This document shows positions 25,591 to 34,738 of a stretch of 64,000 nucleotides of DNA, piece by piece. Both the position numbers and the translations under genes were made by a program. Origin of the DNA: Vitreoscilla massiliensis (GTDB taxonomy: Bacteria; Pseudomonadota; Gammaproteobacteria; Burkholderiales; Neisseriaceae); the NCBI RefSeq assembly GCF_001457815.1, contig NZ_LN898220.1, forward strand, positions 248,001-312,000, read 5' to 3'. Under the pieces are notes generated by a model. It searched no databases, was not told where the DNA came from, and saw nothing but the letters and a program-made list of their open reading frames with translations. The number at the start of each line of letters is the position of its first letter. The stretch's first letter is position 1.

Positions 25591-26220
25591 ATGATAAAAC
25601 ACCTGATGGCACTGCTTAGCTTGGTATTGTTGTTGTGCGGCTTAAGCGCTTGCTCCAAACCTGAATCCGCCTTGCCCGCGCAAACCACCGTGTTGATTTT
25701 GGGCGATTCGCTCACCCAAGGCGTGGGCGCCAGCGCACCCGAACATGCTTATCCCGCCTTGTTGCGCCAACAAACCGGCTGGAACATCGTCAATGGCGGC
25801 GTCTCTGGCAATACCTCCGCCCAAGCTTTAGCGCGCTTGCCCGCCTTATTGCAGCAACACCAACCCAAACTCGTCATCATCAGCATCGGTGGCAACGACT
25901 TTTTGCAACGCCGCTCCAACAGCGACACCCGCGCCAACATCCAACAAAGCATACGCTTAAGCCAACAAAGCGGTGCCCAAGTCTTGCTGGTGGCCGTACC
26001 TGAACTCACGTTGGCCGCTGCCGTTGGCCACCCCAACGACCACGCCATGTACGCCGCTTTGGCCAAGGAAGAGCAAGTGTACCTATTAGAAGATGCATGG
26101 AGCGATGTCCTTGCCGACGACGCCTTGCGCGCCGATGCCGTACATGCCAACGATGCCGGCTACCAAGTCTTCACCAAGCAGTTGCGACAACGCTTAGAGC
26201 AAATTGGTTGGTTGGATTAA
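25591..26220 (+). CDS. GDSL-type esterase lipoprotein (TesA-like)
   Basis: 209 residues. The signal peptide ends in a lipobox LSAC (cysteine at about 21), so it is a lipoprotein. SGNH hydrolase blocks are present: GDSLTQG (nucleophile Ser), GGVSGNT, GGNDF and DAVHAND with the Asp and His of the triad. It is related to TesA/arylesterases, which are usually soluble periplasmic proteins. It probably cleaves acyl esters at the envelope; the substrate is unknown. Confidence 0.88.
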   Translation: MIKHLMALLSLVLLLCGLSACSKPESALPAQTTVLILGDSLTQGVGASAPEHAYPALLRQQTGWNIVNGGVSGNTSAQALARLPALLQQHQPKLVIISIGGNDFLQRRSNSDTRANIQQSIRLSQQSGAQVLLVAVPELTLAAAVGHPNDHAMYAALAKEEQVYLLEDAWSDVLADDALRADAVHANDAGYQVFTKQLRQRLEQIGWLD

Positions 26221-26235
26221 TGGTGGTGAAACAAT

Positions 26236-26274
26236 GATATAAGCGGCCTGTAAACCTTACAGGCCGCTTATATC
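26236..26274. terminator. Extended inverted DUS pair
   Basis: The DUS arms are extended by GATAT / ATATC to an 18-bp perfect stem around ACC. It lies between the convergent GDSL and membrane protein genes, so it may terminate both. Confidence 0.7.
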
Positions 26275-26289
26275 TATTATCCATATTGA

Positions 26290-27294
26290 TTACCGCTGCT
26301 CGGTCACTGGTTTAAATGACAGGGCCACGGCTTGGGTTTTTTGCAGCAATTGCAGCAAATCTTCTTGCCCGTAACGGGTGCGTTCATACGGTAAGGCCAA
26401 ACACACTGCTTGCCCTTGCTCATCGGTCACATCAGAATGCACTTGCACCAATGGTGGCGGCTGTTTGGGCGAATCTTCTTTGCTGCGAGCCGAAAAAATG
26501 GCGGTCACATCGCGCCAAGCCAAACCATCTTGATGCTGTTGGCAGCGCAGCTCTGCTCCTGGCAAATAACGGCTTTTCGTCCACATCATCTGTGTCCACT
26601 GCCACGCCAAACCTTCTTGCTGTAGGGTTAAATAAGCACGCCCTTGTGTGCGTGCTGCTGCCAGCATGCGCAACCAACGCCACCGCCCCAACACCGTGTG
26701 CAGCAGCCCCAACAAACCCACTACCACCAAGGCGACGCTGCGCCATTGCGGTTGCCATGGATTGAGAAAATACACGCCCATGATGGCCACATTCAGCCAC
26801 AGCAAAATCCACAACGTCGATTCGGCAACTTTGTAAGCATAATCATCGTAAATCTCCACGGTGCGAGCAGGAAAATCCGTTTGGCGCGATGGACGCTGCG
26901 CCAACAATGCCATCTCCAGCATGTACATGCCATTAGTGAGCCCATATCTGAGAACAAACCACAACAGGATTAAGCCCAAACCCAGCAACTTCCTGAACTC
27001 CCTGTCCTCCACATAGCCTTTTTGCACATAAAACCCTATCAACACCACCGCCAAAATCTGCCCCAGCTTTTGGTATTTGCGCACATCTTGCAACAATGCC
27101 AACACCACCAGCGCCCACACCACACACACTGCCGCCACCCATTGCCACGGCTCGAAACGGTATTGCCACCCCAGCCAATACTGCCCCAACACTGGAATAT
27201 GCTGGCTTAAAGCACTCACATACCACACCACGGCACTGCCAAGAAACAATACCCAAACTGGAATATTCCAACTCACTGTGGTCGGTACACGCAT
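26290..27294 (-). CDS. Polytopic membrane protein with C-terminal soluble domain, paralogue 1
   Basis: 334 residues. About six hydrophobic segments in the first 205 residues are arranged as four, then two, followed by a soluble domain of about 120 residues containing EGLAWQW, QDGLAWRDV and a C-terminal DLLQLLQKTQ helix. GGGGAAA precedes the ATG. The neighbour at 27402 has the same length, layout and C-terminal pattern, so the two look like diverged duplicates. I do not recognise a named family. Confidence 0.7.
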   Translation of the reverse strand: MRVPTTVSWNIPVWVLFLGSAVVWYVSALSQHIPVLGQYWLGWQYRFEPWQWVAAVCVVWALVVLALLQDVRKYQKLGQILAVVLIGFYVQKGYVEDREFRKLLGLGLILLWFVLRYGLTNGMYMLEMALLAQRPSRQTDFPARTVEIYDDYAYKVAESTLWILLWLNVAIMGVYFLNPWQPQWRSVALVVVGLLGLLHTVLGRWRWLRMLAAARTQGRAYLTLQQEGLAWQWTQMMWTKSRYLPGAELRCQQHQDGLAWRDVTAIFSARSKEDSPKQPPPLVQVHSDVTDEQGQAVCLALPYERTRYGQEDLLQLLQKTQAVALSFKPVTEQR

Positions 27295-27386
27295 ATTCGA
27301 TTTCCCCTGTTGTGTGTTCTTATTACAAGATGCTCACATAAATTACGCAATCCATCATCAGTTTGCAGTCGTACCAAATCCCTACC

Positions 27387-27414
27387 TGTCGGCCTGTAAG
27401 TTTACAGGCCGCTT
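27387..27414. repeat. Inverted DUS pair over the stop of paralogue 2
   Basis: GTCGGCCTGTAAG faces TTTACAGGCCGCTT. The second arm includes the stop codon of the gene ending at 27402. Confidence 0.65.
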
Positions 27415-28406
27415 GTTTTTGAGTGCTTCCCTACGGTGTGAAACGGCTTCATGCCCAGATTGTGGTATTGCAGCAAGAGGTGGCGCAATTGCTTGGAAGT
27501 GTAATCGGTATGGGTTTGATTGATGCGCACATACAATACTGCGCCCGTATGGGTTTCAATAGCGGTCAGCCACAAATAGGTAATGGGGTTGTCGTTGCTG
27601 CCATCTGCCAATACCTGTACGTTTTTAAGCTGTGGCCAAGTGATGCTGTGCTGGTCTAGGCGAAATTGTGGACGCAGCTCTTGTTGCCATTTCGGTGCAT
27701 GGTTGTTCAAAACCCGCCATGCCAAACCTTGGGGTTTGATGTCCAAATACTCGCCATCGGTTTCTGACAGCAAACGCAAGGCTTTGAAATCATTGTTGCG
27801 CTCCAGCCATTTGAATCCCACCAACAATAAGATGGCCACGCTGATGAAGGCGACAATGAGTTTGTCCGCAGTGGTTTCCAAGTCTTCTGCTTGCAGACCG
27901 GTCAACCAAAAGCCCAGCACACATAAAAATGCGCACAAAAGCACGGTTTGCAGTTTCAAATGTTGTTCACTGCGGCTGTGAATGTGTATGCGCACGGGCT
28001 CGAAATCCGCGTGCTGCATGGCGTAAATCAAGTGGTCGCGCCCATCGTTAGGCGGGTAAAAATACTTACGGATGGCATAAGCCAGCGCCCAATTGCTGCC
28101 TATATAGATGAGCAAACCCCAATACGCACCCTCGTCGCGAGAATGACTGCTGCCCACAGCCAGTATCACGATGAGCGCACTGACAAGGGCAAAGCCACAG
28201 CGGATGAGCTGTGCGGGTTCCCATACCCACTTGCCTTGTGGGTTGCGCTGCATGGCCAAATACACGGTCAACAGCGCCAGACACACCATCCACACATCAA
28301 AACGCGCAAACAGCGTCTCTTCGCGCGCATTATCCAGCCAAAATGCGCCGATGAGCACGGCAAACACCCAATTGGGCAAGGTTTTGATGCTGAACGATTT
28401 GGACAT
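27402..28406 (-). CDS. Polytopic membrane protein with C-terminal soluble domain, paralogue 2
   Basis: 334 residues. Hydrophobic segments group as about four, then two (near 145-165 and 180-200), followed by a soluble domain with QGLAWRVL, SITWPQLKNV and a final helix QLRHLLLQYH. The pattern corresponds to the neighbour at 26290. No strong Shine-Dalgarno is seen before the ATG at 28406. The function is unknown; the shared soluble domain may sense or bind something at the inner face of the membrane. Confidence 0.65.
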   Translation of the reverse strand: MSKSFSIKTLPNWVFAVLIGAFWLDNAREETLFARFDVWMVCLALLTVYLAMQRNPQGKWVWEPAQLIRCGFALVSALIVILAVGSSHSRDEGAYWGLLIYIGSNWALAYAIRKYFYPPNDGRDHLIYAMQHADFEPVRIHIHSRSEQHLKLQTVLLCAFLCVLGFWLTGLQAEDLETTADKLIVAFISVAILLLVGFKWLERNNDFKALRLLSETDGEYLDIKPQGLAWRVLNNHAPKWQQELRPQFRLDQHSITWPQLKNVQVLADGSNDNPITYLWLTAIETHTGAVLYVRINQTHTDYTSKQLRHLLLQYHNLGMKPFHTVGKHSKTSGL

Positions 28407-28485
28407 GGTCTGGGTTAAAACGAAAAATGATGATGGCCCAGATTAGCACAGCTTGTGCGTATAAATCTTGCGCTGAAACCATAAC

Positions 28486-28515
28486 AAAGCGGCCTGTAAA
28501 CCCTTTACAGGCCGC
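28486..28515. repeat. Inverted DUS pair
   Basis: AAAGCGGCCTGTAAA and TTTACAGGCCGC around CCC, upstream of paralogue 2 and downstream of the gene at 28636. Confidence 0.7.
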
Positions 28516-28635
28516 ATTTAAGTAACTGGTGATAATTTAGGATAGCTTTAACAACACACACCGACAAGCATCGCCATACAACACATCCGCAGCTTTTTAC
28601 TTTGATACCCTCATGCTCATCTAATCGAGGGGGCA

Positions 28636-29124
28636 TTAAAAGTATTTTTGTTTCTGACGCTGGTCTTGTATCTGCTGGCAAATGGCATCAATTGGTGTCT
28701 TTGATAATTTAACTTGGTTCACAAACATCAGCTCAGCATTGTTCAGGTTAAACATCAATGACATATCTGCACTCATTGATTGCTGCGCTTGTATCTGTGC
28801 AGGCGTATAAAATTCGACGGTAACATAATATGGCAAACTACCTGTTTCATGGTACCAAGAACCGCGGATGCGCACGTCTTGTGCCTTTTCACTGCGTATC
28901 AAATTCACCAAGCAAGCAGGCACTTGGGTTTGTTGTTCATTCACACTGAAGACAACAGACTTTTTCGATTTCCCCAGGCCTTTAAGCTTCAGTTTCACCG
29001 TACCAAACTCCGCCGGCACAGACAATATACCTTGTTTGTCCATATCAATTTTGGTATCACGGTGCGCCCAACTGCTGTGCATCAGCAATAATAAGACGAT
29101 GCCTATCATCCATTTAGGGTACAT
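28636..29124 (-). CDS. Secreted protein, unknown
   Basis: 162 residues. A signal peptide (about 1-20, ending SWA) is followed by a mostly beta soluble domain with two cysteines. AGGAG lies before the ATG. It sits downstream of rplY on the same strand with a DUS terminator between, so it is likely transcribed alone. No family recognised. Confidence 0.65.
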   Translation of the reverse strand: MYPKWMIGIVLLLLMHSSWAHRDTKIDMDKQGILSVPAEFGTVKLKLKGLGKSKKSVVFSVNEQQTQVPACLVNLIRSEKAQDVRIRGSWYHETGSLPYYVTVEFYTPAQIQAQQSMSADMSLMFNLNNAELMFVNQVKLSKTPIDAICQQIQDQRQKQKYF

Positions 29125-29165
29125 ATGCTCTCCTGATTTATGCCATCAACAGAGACTGTACATGA

Positions 29166-29198
29166 AAAAGCGGCCTGTAAACTTTACAGGCCGCTTTT
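29166..29198 (-). terminator. Inverted DUS terminator after rplY
   Basis: AAAAGCGGCCTGTAAA and TTTACAGGCCGCTTTT around a single C make a 16-bp stem, 20 bases past rplY, with a T-run on the minus strand. Confidence 0.8.
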
Positions 29199-29219
29199 AA
29201 ACTGTTTTAAACGTTGAGA

Positions 29220-29792
29220 TTAACGTTTTTTACCAGTGATGGCAGCAATTGCCAAGTTTTCGTCACGTTTCAATGACACGCTTTGTACGCCTTCTGGGAA
29301 CGCGATGTCAGAGATGTGAACGATTTGACCAGCAGTGGCAGTTTTCAAATCCACTACCAATTCAGCAGGCACGTTACCAGCAGTTACCAATACTTCGATT
29401 GATTGGATCAATTGAGATACGCGACCGCCTTGCAATTTAACTGCAGGAGACACTTCAGCATTGATGAAGTGTACAGGTACTTTGATTTTGATTTCTTTAG
29501 CAGCGTCAACGGCTTGGAAATCCACGTGCAATACCATTTGTTTGAATGGGTGCATTTGGAAATCACGTACGATGACTTGAGTTTCTTTACCGTCCAAAGC
29601 GATGTTCAACAATGAAGTGTGGAAAGATTCTTTTTGCAAAGCGTAGAACAAAGCGTTGCCGTCTACAGCAATTGCTGTAGGCTCTTGGTTTTCACCGTAG
29701 ATAACGGCAGGAACTTGGCCAGCGCGACGCAGGCGGCGGCTCGCACCTGTGCCCTGTGCTTCGCGGATGGTAGCTTGAATAGATTGAGACAT
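29220..29792 (-). CDS. rplY: 50S ribosomal protein L25 (CTC type)
   Basis: 190 residues, the long form with an N-terminal 5S-rRNA-binding L25 domain (about 1-95, with RRAGQVPAVIYG) and a C-terminal TL5/CTC domain. GGAGTTATT before 29792 fixes the start. It follows prs by 66 bases on the same strand, the same arrangement as in Neisseria. Confidence 0.95.
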   Translation of the reverse strand: MSQSIQATIREAQGTGASRRLRRAGQVPAVIYGENQEPTAIAVDGNALFYALQKESFHTSLLNIALDGKETQVIVRDFQMHPFKQMVLHVDFQAVDAAKEIKIKVPVHFINAEVSPAVKLQGGRVSQLIQSIEVLVTAGNVPAELVVDLKTATAGQIVHISDIAFPEGVQSVSLKRDENLAIAAITGKKR

Positions 29793-29858
29793 AATAACTC
29801 CAGTTAAATAAATAATGCCGCCATCGGTCGCGACCAACTTAAGACGGCTTATTGGGGT

Positions 29859-30845
29859 TTATGGGAGGAAACGCGCTCCCGGCGCGGTAACTTCCTCATT
29901 GAAGAGGTAAGATACAGATTCTTCGTTGCTGATGCGGCGTACGGTTTCAGCCAACAAGCCCGAAATGGTCACTTGGTGGATGCGTTCAGACGCCTCAGCT
30001 TGTTCGTTCAATGGAATGGTGTCAGTCACCACGACCAAGTCTATGTCAGATGATTCGATGCGCTCTACTGCGCCGCCTGAGAACACGGCATGTGAAGCGT
30101 AAGCCACCACGCGGCTGGCGCCACGCTCTTTCAATGCGGTCGCGGCTTTGCACAAGGTGTTGGCAGTGTCGATCATGTCGTCGATGATCAAGCAGGTTTT
30201 GCCAGACACGTCACCGATGATGTTCATCACTTCAGCCACGTTGGCTTTAGGACGGCGTTTGTCGATGATGGCCAAATCTACATGCAACATTTTGGCTGCG
30301 GCGCGCGCACGCACCACACCACCGATGTCAGGGCTGACCACGATCAAGTCTTCAAAACGACGTTGTACAATGTCGTGTATCAAAATCGGGGTAGCGTAAA
30401 TATTGTCTACCGGAATATCAAAGAAACCTTGAATTTGGTCGGCATGCAAGTCTACGGTCAACACACGGTCGATACCGGCTGAGTACAACATGTTTGCCAC
30501 CAATTTGGCCGAAATCGGTACACGCGCTGAGCGTGGACGACGGTCTTGACGCGCATAACCGAAATACGGAATGGCTGCGGTAATGCGGCCTGCAGAAGCA
30601 CGTTTCAACGCGTCTGCCATGGTCAAGATTTCCATCAAATTGTCGTTGGTCGGTGCACAAGTCGGTTGCACGATGAACACATCGCGACCACGCACGTTTT
30701 CCAATAATTCAATCGCCACTTCACCATCTGAAAATTTGGTAACTGAAGCGCGACCCAACGAAATGTCTAAGTGTTTCACTACGTTTTCTGCCAATTTTGG
30801 GTTGGCGTTACCCGTAAATACCATCAAGCTGTCGTATGCTGCCAT
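29859..30845 (-). CDS. prs: Ribose-phosphate pyrophosphokinase
   Basis: About 328 residues from MAAYDSLMVFTGNANPKLAENVV, the start used by Neisseria homologues; an in-frame ATG 14 codons upstream (30887) is possible because neither has a strong Shine-Dalgarno. RGRDVFIVQPTCAPTNDNLME, YFGYARQDRR and the PRPP loop LIIDDMIDTANT are intact. It makes PRPP for nucleotides, His and Trp. It lies downstream of the tRNA-Gln pair but is insulated from it by a strong terminator. Confidence 0.95.
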   Translation of the reverse strand: MAAYDSLMVFTGNANPKLAENVVKHLDISLGRASVTKFSDGEVAIELLENVRGRDVFIVQPTCAPTNDNLMEILTMADALKRASAGRITAAIPYFGYARQDRRPRSARVPISAKLVANMLYSAGIDRVLTVDLHADQIQGFFDIPVDNIYATPILIHDIVQRRFEDLIVVSPDIGGVVRARAAAKMLHVDLAIIDKRRPKANVAEVMNIIGDVSGKTCLIIDDMIDTANTLCKAATALKERGASRVVAYASHAVFSGGAVERIESSDIDLVVVTDTIPLNEQAEASERIHQVTISGLLAETVRRISNEESVSYLFNEEVTAPGARFLP

Positions 30846-31017
30846 GTCGTCTTCAGTGCCTTGTTTTGAATGAAAGTGTGGATTCATAATGCTGCGTTCC
30901 CATCATGCGGTGACCGCCGCACGGTCAAGCGCGTAATCATACACCTTTTCCCTGCCAGTCTCCACCCAGATGGTGAAATTTACGATAATAATCAATTGTT
31001 AACGTGGTAAAAAAGCA

Positions 31018-31047
31018 AAAAGCGCATCAGATGTCTGATGCGCTTTT
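31018..31047 (-). terminator. Terminator after the tRNA-Gln pair
   Basis: 14-bp perfect stem AAAAGCGCATCAGA / TCTGATGCGCTTTT with a TG loop, four bases after the tRNA. T-rich sequence follows on the minus strand. It is not DUS-derived. Confidence 0.9.
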
Positions 31048-31050
31048 ATT

Positions 31051-31125
31051 TGGCTGGGGTGGGAGGGATCGAACCTACGAATGCTGGAATCAAAATCCAG
31101 TGCCTTACCACTTGGCGACACCCCA
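31051..31125 (-). tRNA. tRNA-Gln (UUG anticodon), copy 2
   Basis: 75 bases including an encoded CCA. The acceptor TGGGGTG / CACCCCA, T-arm GGTTCGATCC and anticodon loop TTTTGAT flanked by CTGGA / TCCAG are all intact. It is identical to the copy at 31157, 31 bases upstream. Confidence 0.95.
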
Positions 31126-31156
31126 ATAAACTGGTTATCTCAAGAGTTGAAGTGTG

Positions 31157-31231
31157 TGGCTGGGGTGGGAGGGATCGAACCTACGAATGCTGGAATCAAA
31201 ATCCAGTGCCTTACCACTTGGCGACACCCCA
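31157..31231 (-). tRNA. tRNA-Gln (UUG anticodon), copy 1
   Basis: 75 bases with encoded CCA, identical to the copy at 31051. It lies five bases past the ispE stop, so it is either processed from the lolB-ispE transcript or uses a promoter inside ispE. Confidence 0.95.
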
Positions 31232-31235
31232 ATTA

Positions 31236-32093
31236 TCACTTCAATGTACTCAGAGGATGCTGGTCTAAACCTGCCACACAATAGGCTTCATATTCTGTCG
31301 CCACTTGTGCATAAACCTCGCGAGCTGCTGATTCTGTTTCACATGCTAAAAATACACAAGCACCTGAGCCGGTCATCATTGCCGCACCAAATTGTTTCAA
31401 TCTGGATAAGGCTGCTGCTACCTCTGGGTATTCCTCACACACAACTGCTTGCATGTCATTGCGAAGCGGCTGCACCCTTGGAAAGACCCGTATTATGCTA
31501 GGGGCAGAATCACGTGTCAAGCGTTCGTGCCCAAAAATTTTTGCCGTCGCCACGTGCACATTGGGCTTCACCACCACATACCATTGATTTGGCACAGAAA
31601 CCTCGGTCAACACCTCACCTATGCCAGATGCAAAAGAATTTTGACCAAAGATAAAAACCGGCACATCCGCGCCTAATTTCAAACCCAAATCCATCAATTG
31701 CTGCCGTGTCAGCTGGGTGTGCCACAGCTGATTCAAAGCCAACAATACCGTCGCCGCATCGGATGAGCCGCCGCCCAAGCCGCCGCCCATGGGAATGTTT
31801 TTCTCTACCCACAAGTCGGCTCCCAGTGTGCTGCCACTGGCTTGCTGTAAGGCGCGCGCCGCACGCACGCTCAAATCTTGTTCAGCATCGACGCCGTCTA
31901 TCAAGGTGTGCAACACGATTTGGCCATCGTTGCGGCTGCGTATGTGCACGGTATCGTACAGGCCGATAAACGTGAACACAGTTTCGAGCAAATGGTAGCC
32001 GTCATCACGACGGCCGGTAATGTGCAACATCAAATTCAATTTGGCCGGTGCCAAAAAAGCCTGCGCATCGGCAGGCAGGTTTTGAAGCGTCAT
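31236..32093 (-). CDS. ispE: 4-diphosphocytidyl-2-C-methyl-D-erythritol kinase
   Basis: 285 residues of the GHMP kinase family. The substrate motif PAKLNLMLHI and the ATP loop PMGGGLGGGSSDAATVL are clear, with the C-terminal MMTGSGACVFLAC. It phosphorylates CDP-ME in the non-mevalonate isoprenoid pathway. It is 16 bases after lolB and directly before the tRNA-Gln pair, an order conserved in Neisseria. Confidence 0.95.
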   Translation of the reverse strand: MTLQNLPADAQAFLAPAKLNLMLHITGRRDDGYHLLETVFTFIGLYDTVHIRSRNDGQIVLHTLIDGVDAEQDLSVRAARALQQASGSTLGADLWVEKNIPMGGGLGGGSSDAATVLLALNQLWHTQLTRQQLMDLGLKLGADVPVFIFGQNSFASGIGEVLTEVSVPNQWYVVVKPNVHVATAKIFGHERLTRDSAPSIIRVFPRVQPLRNDMQAVVCEEYPEVAAALSRLKQFGAAMMTGSGACVFLACETESAAREVYAQVATEYEAYCVAGLDQHPLSTLK

Positions 32094-32109
32094 GTAAAGT
32101 CTTTCTTGG

Positions 32110-32694
32110 TTAACGCTGGCAGGTGCTACTCTCTAAAGCGGAAGCACCTGCTTGATAATCATTAAACGCCAAACGTATGCTCAATTGCTGGTTGTCCAAT
32201 ACCAAGATGCGCGGCTGCCCTTGGGCATCGACTTGGCGTTCTATCTTCCAACCGGCCTGTAACAAACGCCCTTGCTCATCCACGGTGTGTGGCTGATTGT
32301 CGGCATAATAACCGTGCGCCCACAAATCCAACGATTCTACTGGAATGGCAAAACCCATCAAACGCTCAGACAACTCGCTCGCCGTGGCCGCTTGGTAGAC
32401 CTCACCGTTGCTGGCCGTCGCCACCACGCCGTTGCCATCTTGGCACAATTCGCCGACGGTATTGCCCAGCGGCGTGTTCACGCTCAATTGCTGCATTTTG
32501 CCATTGCTGTCCCAATCGAAATTGGCGTATGAACCTTTGTCGTTTTGCTTCACCGCCAAACGGCCAGCGGCGCTGAAATTCAAATCATCTCGCGAACCCG
32601 CTTGCCAAGCCGTTGGTGCTTGAGGTGTGGTTTGACACGCCGCCAACACACTCAATACTGCCGTTGTCGCGACCGCGCGCGCCAACAGCCTCAT
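32110..32694 (-). CDS. lolB: Outer membrane lipoprotein receptor LolB
   Basis: 194 residues. The signal peptide ends in VLAAC (lipobox). The fold pattern FSAAGRLAVKQNDKGSYANFDWDSNGKMQQLSVNTPLGNTVGEL resembles LolB, which inserts lipoproteins into the outer membrane. It overlaps the upstream TPR gene by four bases and precedes ispE, as expected for the lolB-ispE pairing. The family is low in identity, so the call rests on both motif and context. Confidence 0.88.
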   Translation of the reverse strand: MRLLARAVATTAVLSVLAACQTTPQAPTAWQAGSRDDLNFSAAGRLAVKQNDKGSYANFDWDSNGKMQQLSVNTPLGNTVGELCQDGNGVVATASNGEVYQAATASELSERLMGFAIPVESLDLWAHGYYADNQPHTVDEQGRLLQAGWKIERQVDAQGQPRILVLDNQQLSIRLAFNDYQAGASALESSTCQR

Positions 32695-34595
32695 GGTTGC
32701 ACTCCGGCGGCATCAGGCTGCGCTTTTACCGCAGCAGCACTGTGTTTCGGTTGCAGATTGTGGCGGGTCAAGGTTTCCAACAACACCGCATGGCTGCTGT
32801 CCAATTCCAAACCTTTTTTGGCAAACTCACGCGCCTTGCGCTCTTGTCCCAAAGCCATATAGGTATCGACCAAATGCGCCGCCACTTCTGGGTCTGGCAT
32901 TTTGTCGTAGGCAAATTTCAAATACGCCAACGCTTTTTCAGGCTGGCCTTTTAAGTAATACGCCCAGCCCAAGCTGTCGTTGATGTGCGGTGCGTCTGGT
33001 GCCAATTTGTATGCTTGTTCCAGCAAGGCAAAGCCTTGTTCGCGCGACGACTCTTGTGCCAACAAGGTATAGCCCAAGGAATTCATGGCATTGGCGTCGT
33101 TCGGACGCAAAATCAATTGCTTTTGCAAGTCTTTCAGCGCATCTTCAGGCCGCTTTAATTTGTCTGCCAACAACAAGCCGCGCTGCGCATACAATTCTGC
33201 CAACAATTTCACATCGGGCGTACCGCTGGCCATTTGCTCGTCAATTTTCTTGCTGTACTCGCGGTACACCACCATCGGATCTTGCTGATTGTAAATCCAC
33301 AACAATTCCAAACGCTGCGCCTGTGCTTGATCGTACAGGCTGTTGCCATTGGGCTTGCTGGTTTGTAACACATCCAAATGCTTGCGCATCTCGACCCAAT
33401 CTTTGCGCTCGGCCGCGGCGGTGGCCAAAATCACACTCTTATCAAACAAGAAATCGGCATCGTTAATCTTCGCCGCCCACTGTGCGCCTTTTTCCGCTTG
33501 GTCTTGTCCAAACGCCACCACGGCCAATAAGGTCGCCGCACGATTGCGTTGTGGCGTGTCACCGCCTTGATACACTTTGCTTAAAAACACCTCAGCATCG
33601 CGATAGTCTTTCTTTTTCATCGCCAAGATGCCGGCCTGTAACTGCAATTCCGGGGTGGGATTCTTGCTGAGTTCGTTTTGTATCAATTGGAACGCTTTAT
33701 CGTATTGCTCGGTGCGCACCAAGGTATCGATTTGCAATTCGCGCCACATGTCCGACAATTTGTTGGCATCGGCTTGGCTGAAAAATTGGTTAATCACTTG
33801 CGGTGATTTTTGCGCCAACAAGCCTATGGCCAATTGGGTGGTCGGGCGGATATCGGCATCCAAGCTGGCCAAACGATTCAAGGCTTTGACCGCTTGTTTG
33901 TCGTGACCAGACAAGGCCGCATACATCGCTTCTACCACCGCCGCTTCCGACATGTTCGGGTATTGTTTGGTGGCATCCATCACATGCTCATAGCCTTGTT
34001 GCGCCACTTGTGGACCAGCCAAACTCAATTGCGACAACAATAAGAACACACGGCGCGCCTGCGCTTCGTTCGCCAGCGTCAGCACCGCAGGGAAATCATT
34101 CAAAGCGGTGCCAATATTGCCACGCGAAGCGTCCAATTCCCACGCCATTTGTTTTTGCAATTGTGTCGGCACCGGCTCAACTTTGCGCCAGCGCTCCAAC
34201 ACCAATTGCGCCTCGTTATAAGCTCCGGCATTGATGGCTATTTGCATCGCCCGCTCAGCCAATTCAGGCCGGCCTGAACGCTCAAACATCACCACATACG
34301 CGCCCAAAGAACCGGCAGTATTGCCTTGTAATAAAGCCAATTCACTCGCCAACATGCCAGCGAAGGCATTGGCGTCTTGGGTGACTTTTTGCAAGCGGAT
34401 TTTTTCGTCGGCAGCATCGCGCGCGCGTTGCGCCGTTGGCTTTTGCAATTTGTCCAAGCTGGTATTGATGTCTTTGGAGAGCGGCGACACCGCTGGCGCC
34501 GCAGGTTTGGTTTCAGCTTGCGCCATTGCAGGGGTCGCAGTGATCACGGCGATACAGGCCGCTATAGGTAACAGCCGTTGGTGCCAACTTGCCAT
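32691..34595 (-). CDS. Periplasmic tetratricopeptide-repeat protein
   Basis: 634 residues. A cleavable signal peptide (about 1-26, ending AMAQA) is followed by helical repeats through the whole protein. Canonical TPRs are clearest near the C-terminus (for example around NAMNSLGYTLLAQESSREQGFALLEQAYKLAPDAP and the next two repeats). AAGGATGG precedes the ATG. It overlaps lolB and probably scaffolds envelope or outer-membrane complexes; the homologous gene sits upstream of lolB in Neisseria. Binding partners are unknown. Confidence 0.85.
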   Translation of the reverse strand: MASWHQRLLPIAACIAVITATPAMAQAETKPAAPAVSPLSKDINTSLDKLQKPTAQRARDAADEKIRLQKVTQDANAFAGMLASELALLQGNTAGSLGAYVVMFERSGRPELAERAMQIAINAGAYNEAQLVLERWRKVEPVPTQLQKQMAWELDASRGNIGTALNDFPAVLTLANEAQARRVFLLLSQLSLAGPQVAQQGYEHVMDATKQYPNMSEAAVVEAMYAALSGHDKQAVKALNRLASLDADIRPTTQLAIGLLAQKSPQVINQFFSQADANKLSDMWRELQIDTLVRTEQYDKAFQLIQNELSKNPTPELQLQAGILAMKKKDYRDAEVFLSKVYQGGDTPQRNRAATLLAVVAFGQDQAEKGAQWAAKINDADFLFDKSVILATAAAERKDWVEMRKHLDVLQTSKPNGNSLYDQAQAQRLELLWIYNQQDPMVVYREYSKKIDEQMASGTPDVKLLAELYAQRGLLLADKLKRPEDALKDLQKQLILRPNDANAMNSLGYTLLAQESSREQGFALLEQAYKLAPDAPHINDSLGWAYYLKGQPEKALAYLKFAYDKMPDPEVAAHLVDTYMALGQERKAREFAKKGLELDSSHAVLLETLTRHNLQPKHSAAAVKAQPDAAGVQP

Positions 34596-34738
34596 AAAAC
34601 GTCCATCCTTGAGTCATTTCAGGTTGAGGCCAATACTTTAACACAGCAATATGTTAGTTTGGGTATCCCTATGTCACACTTGAATCACCGATTTTTAGCC
34701 TCATTTTCACCCGCTCAGCATCAGCAGAAAGACATTCC

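Noticed and set aside
31051..31231. Short repeated ORFs across the tRNA region
   Set aside because: They are translations of the two identical tRNA-Gln genes.
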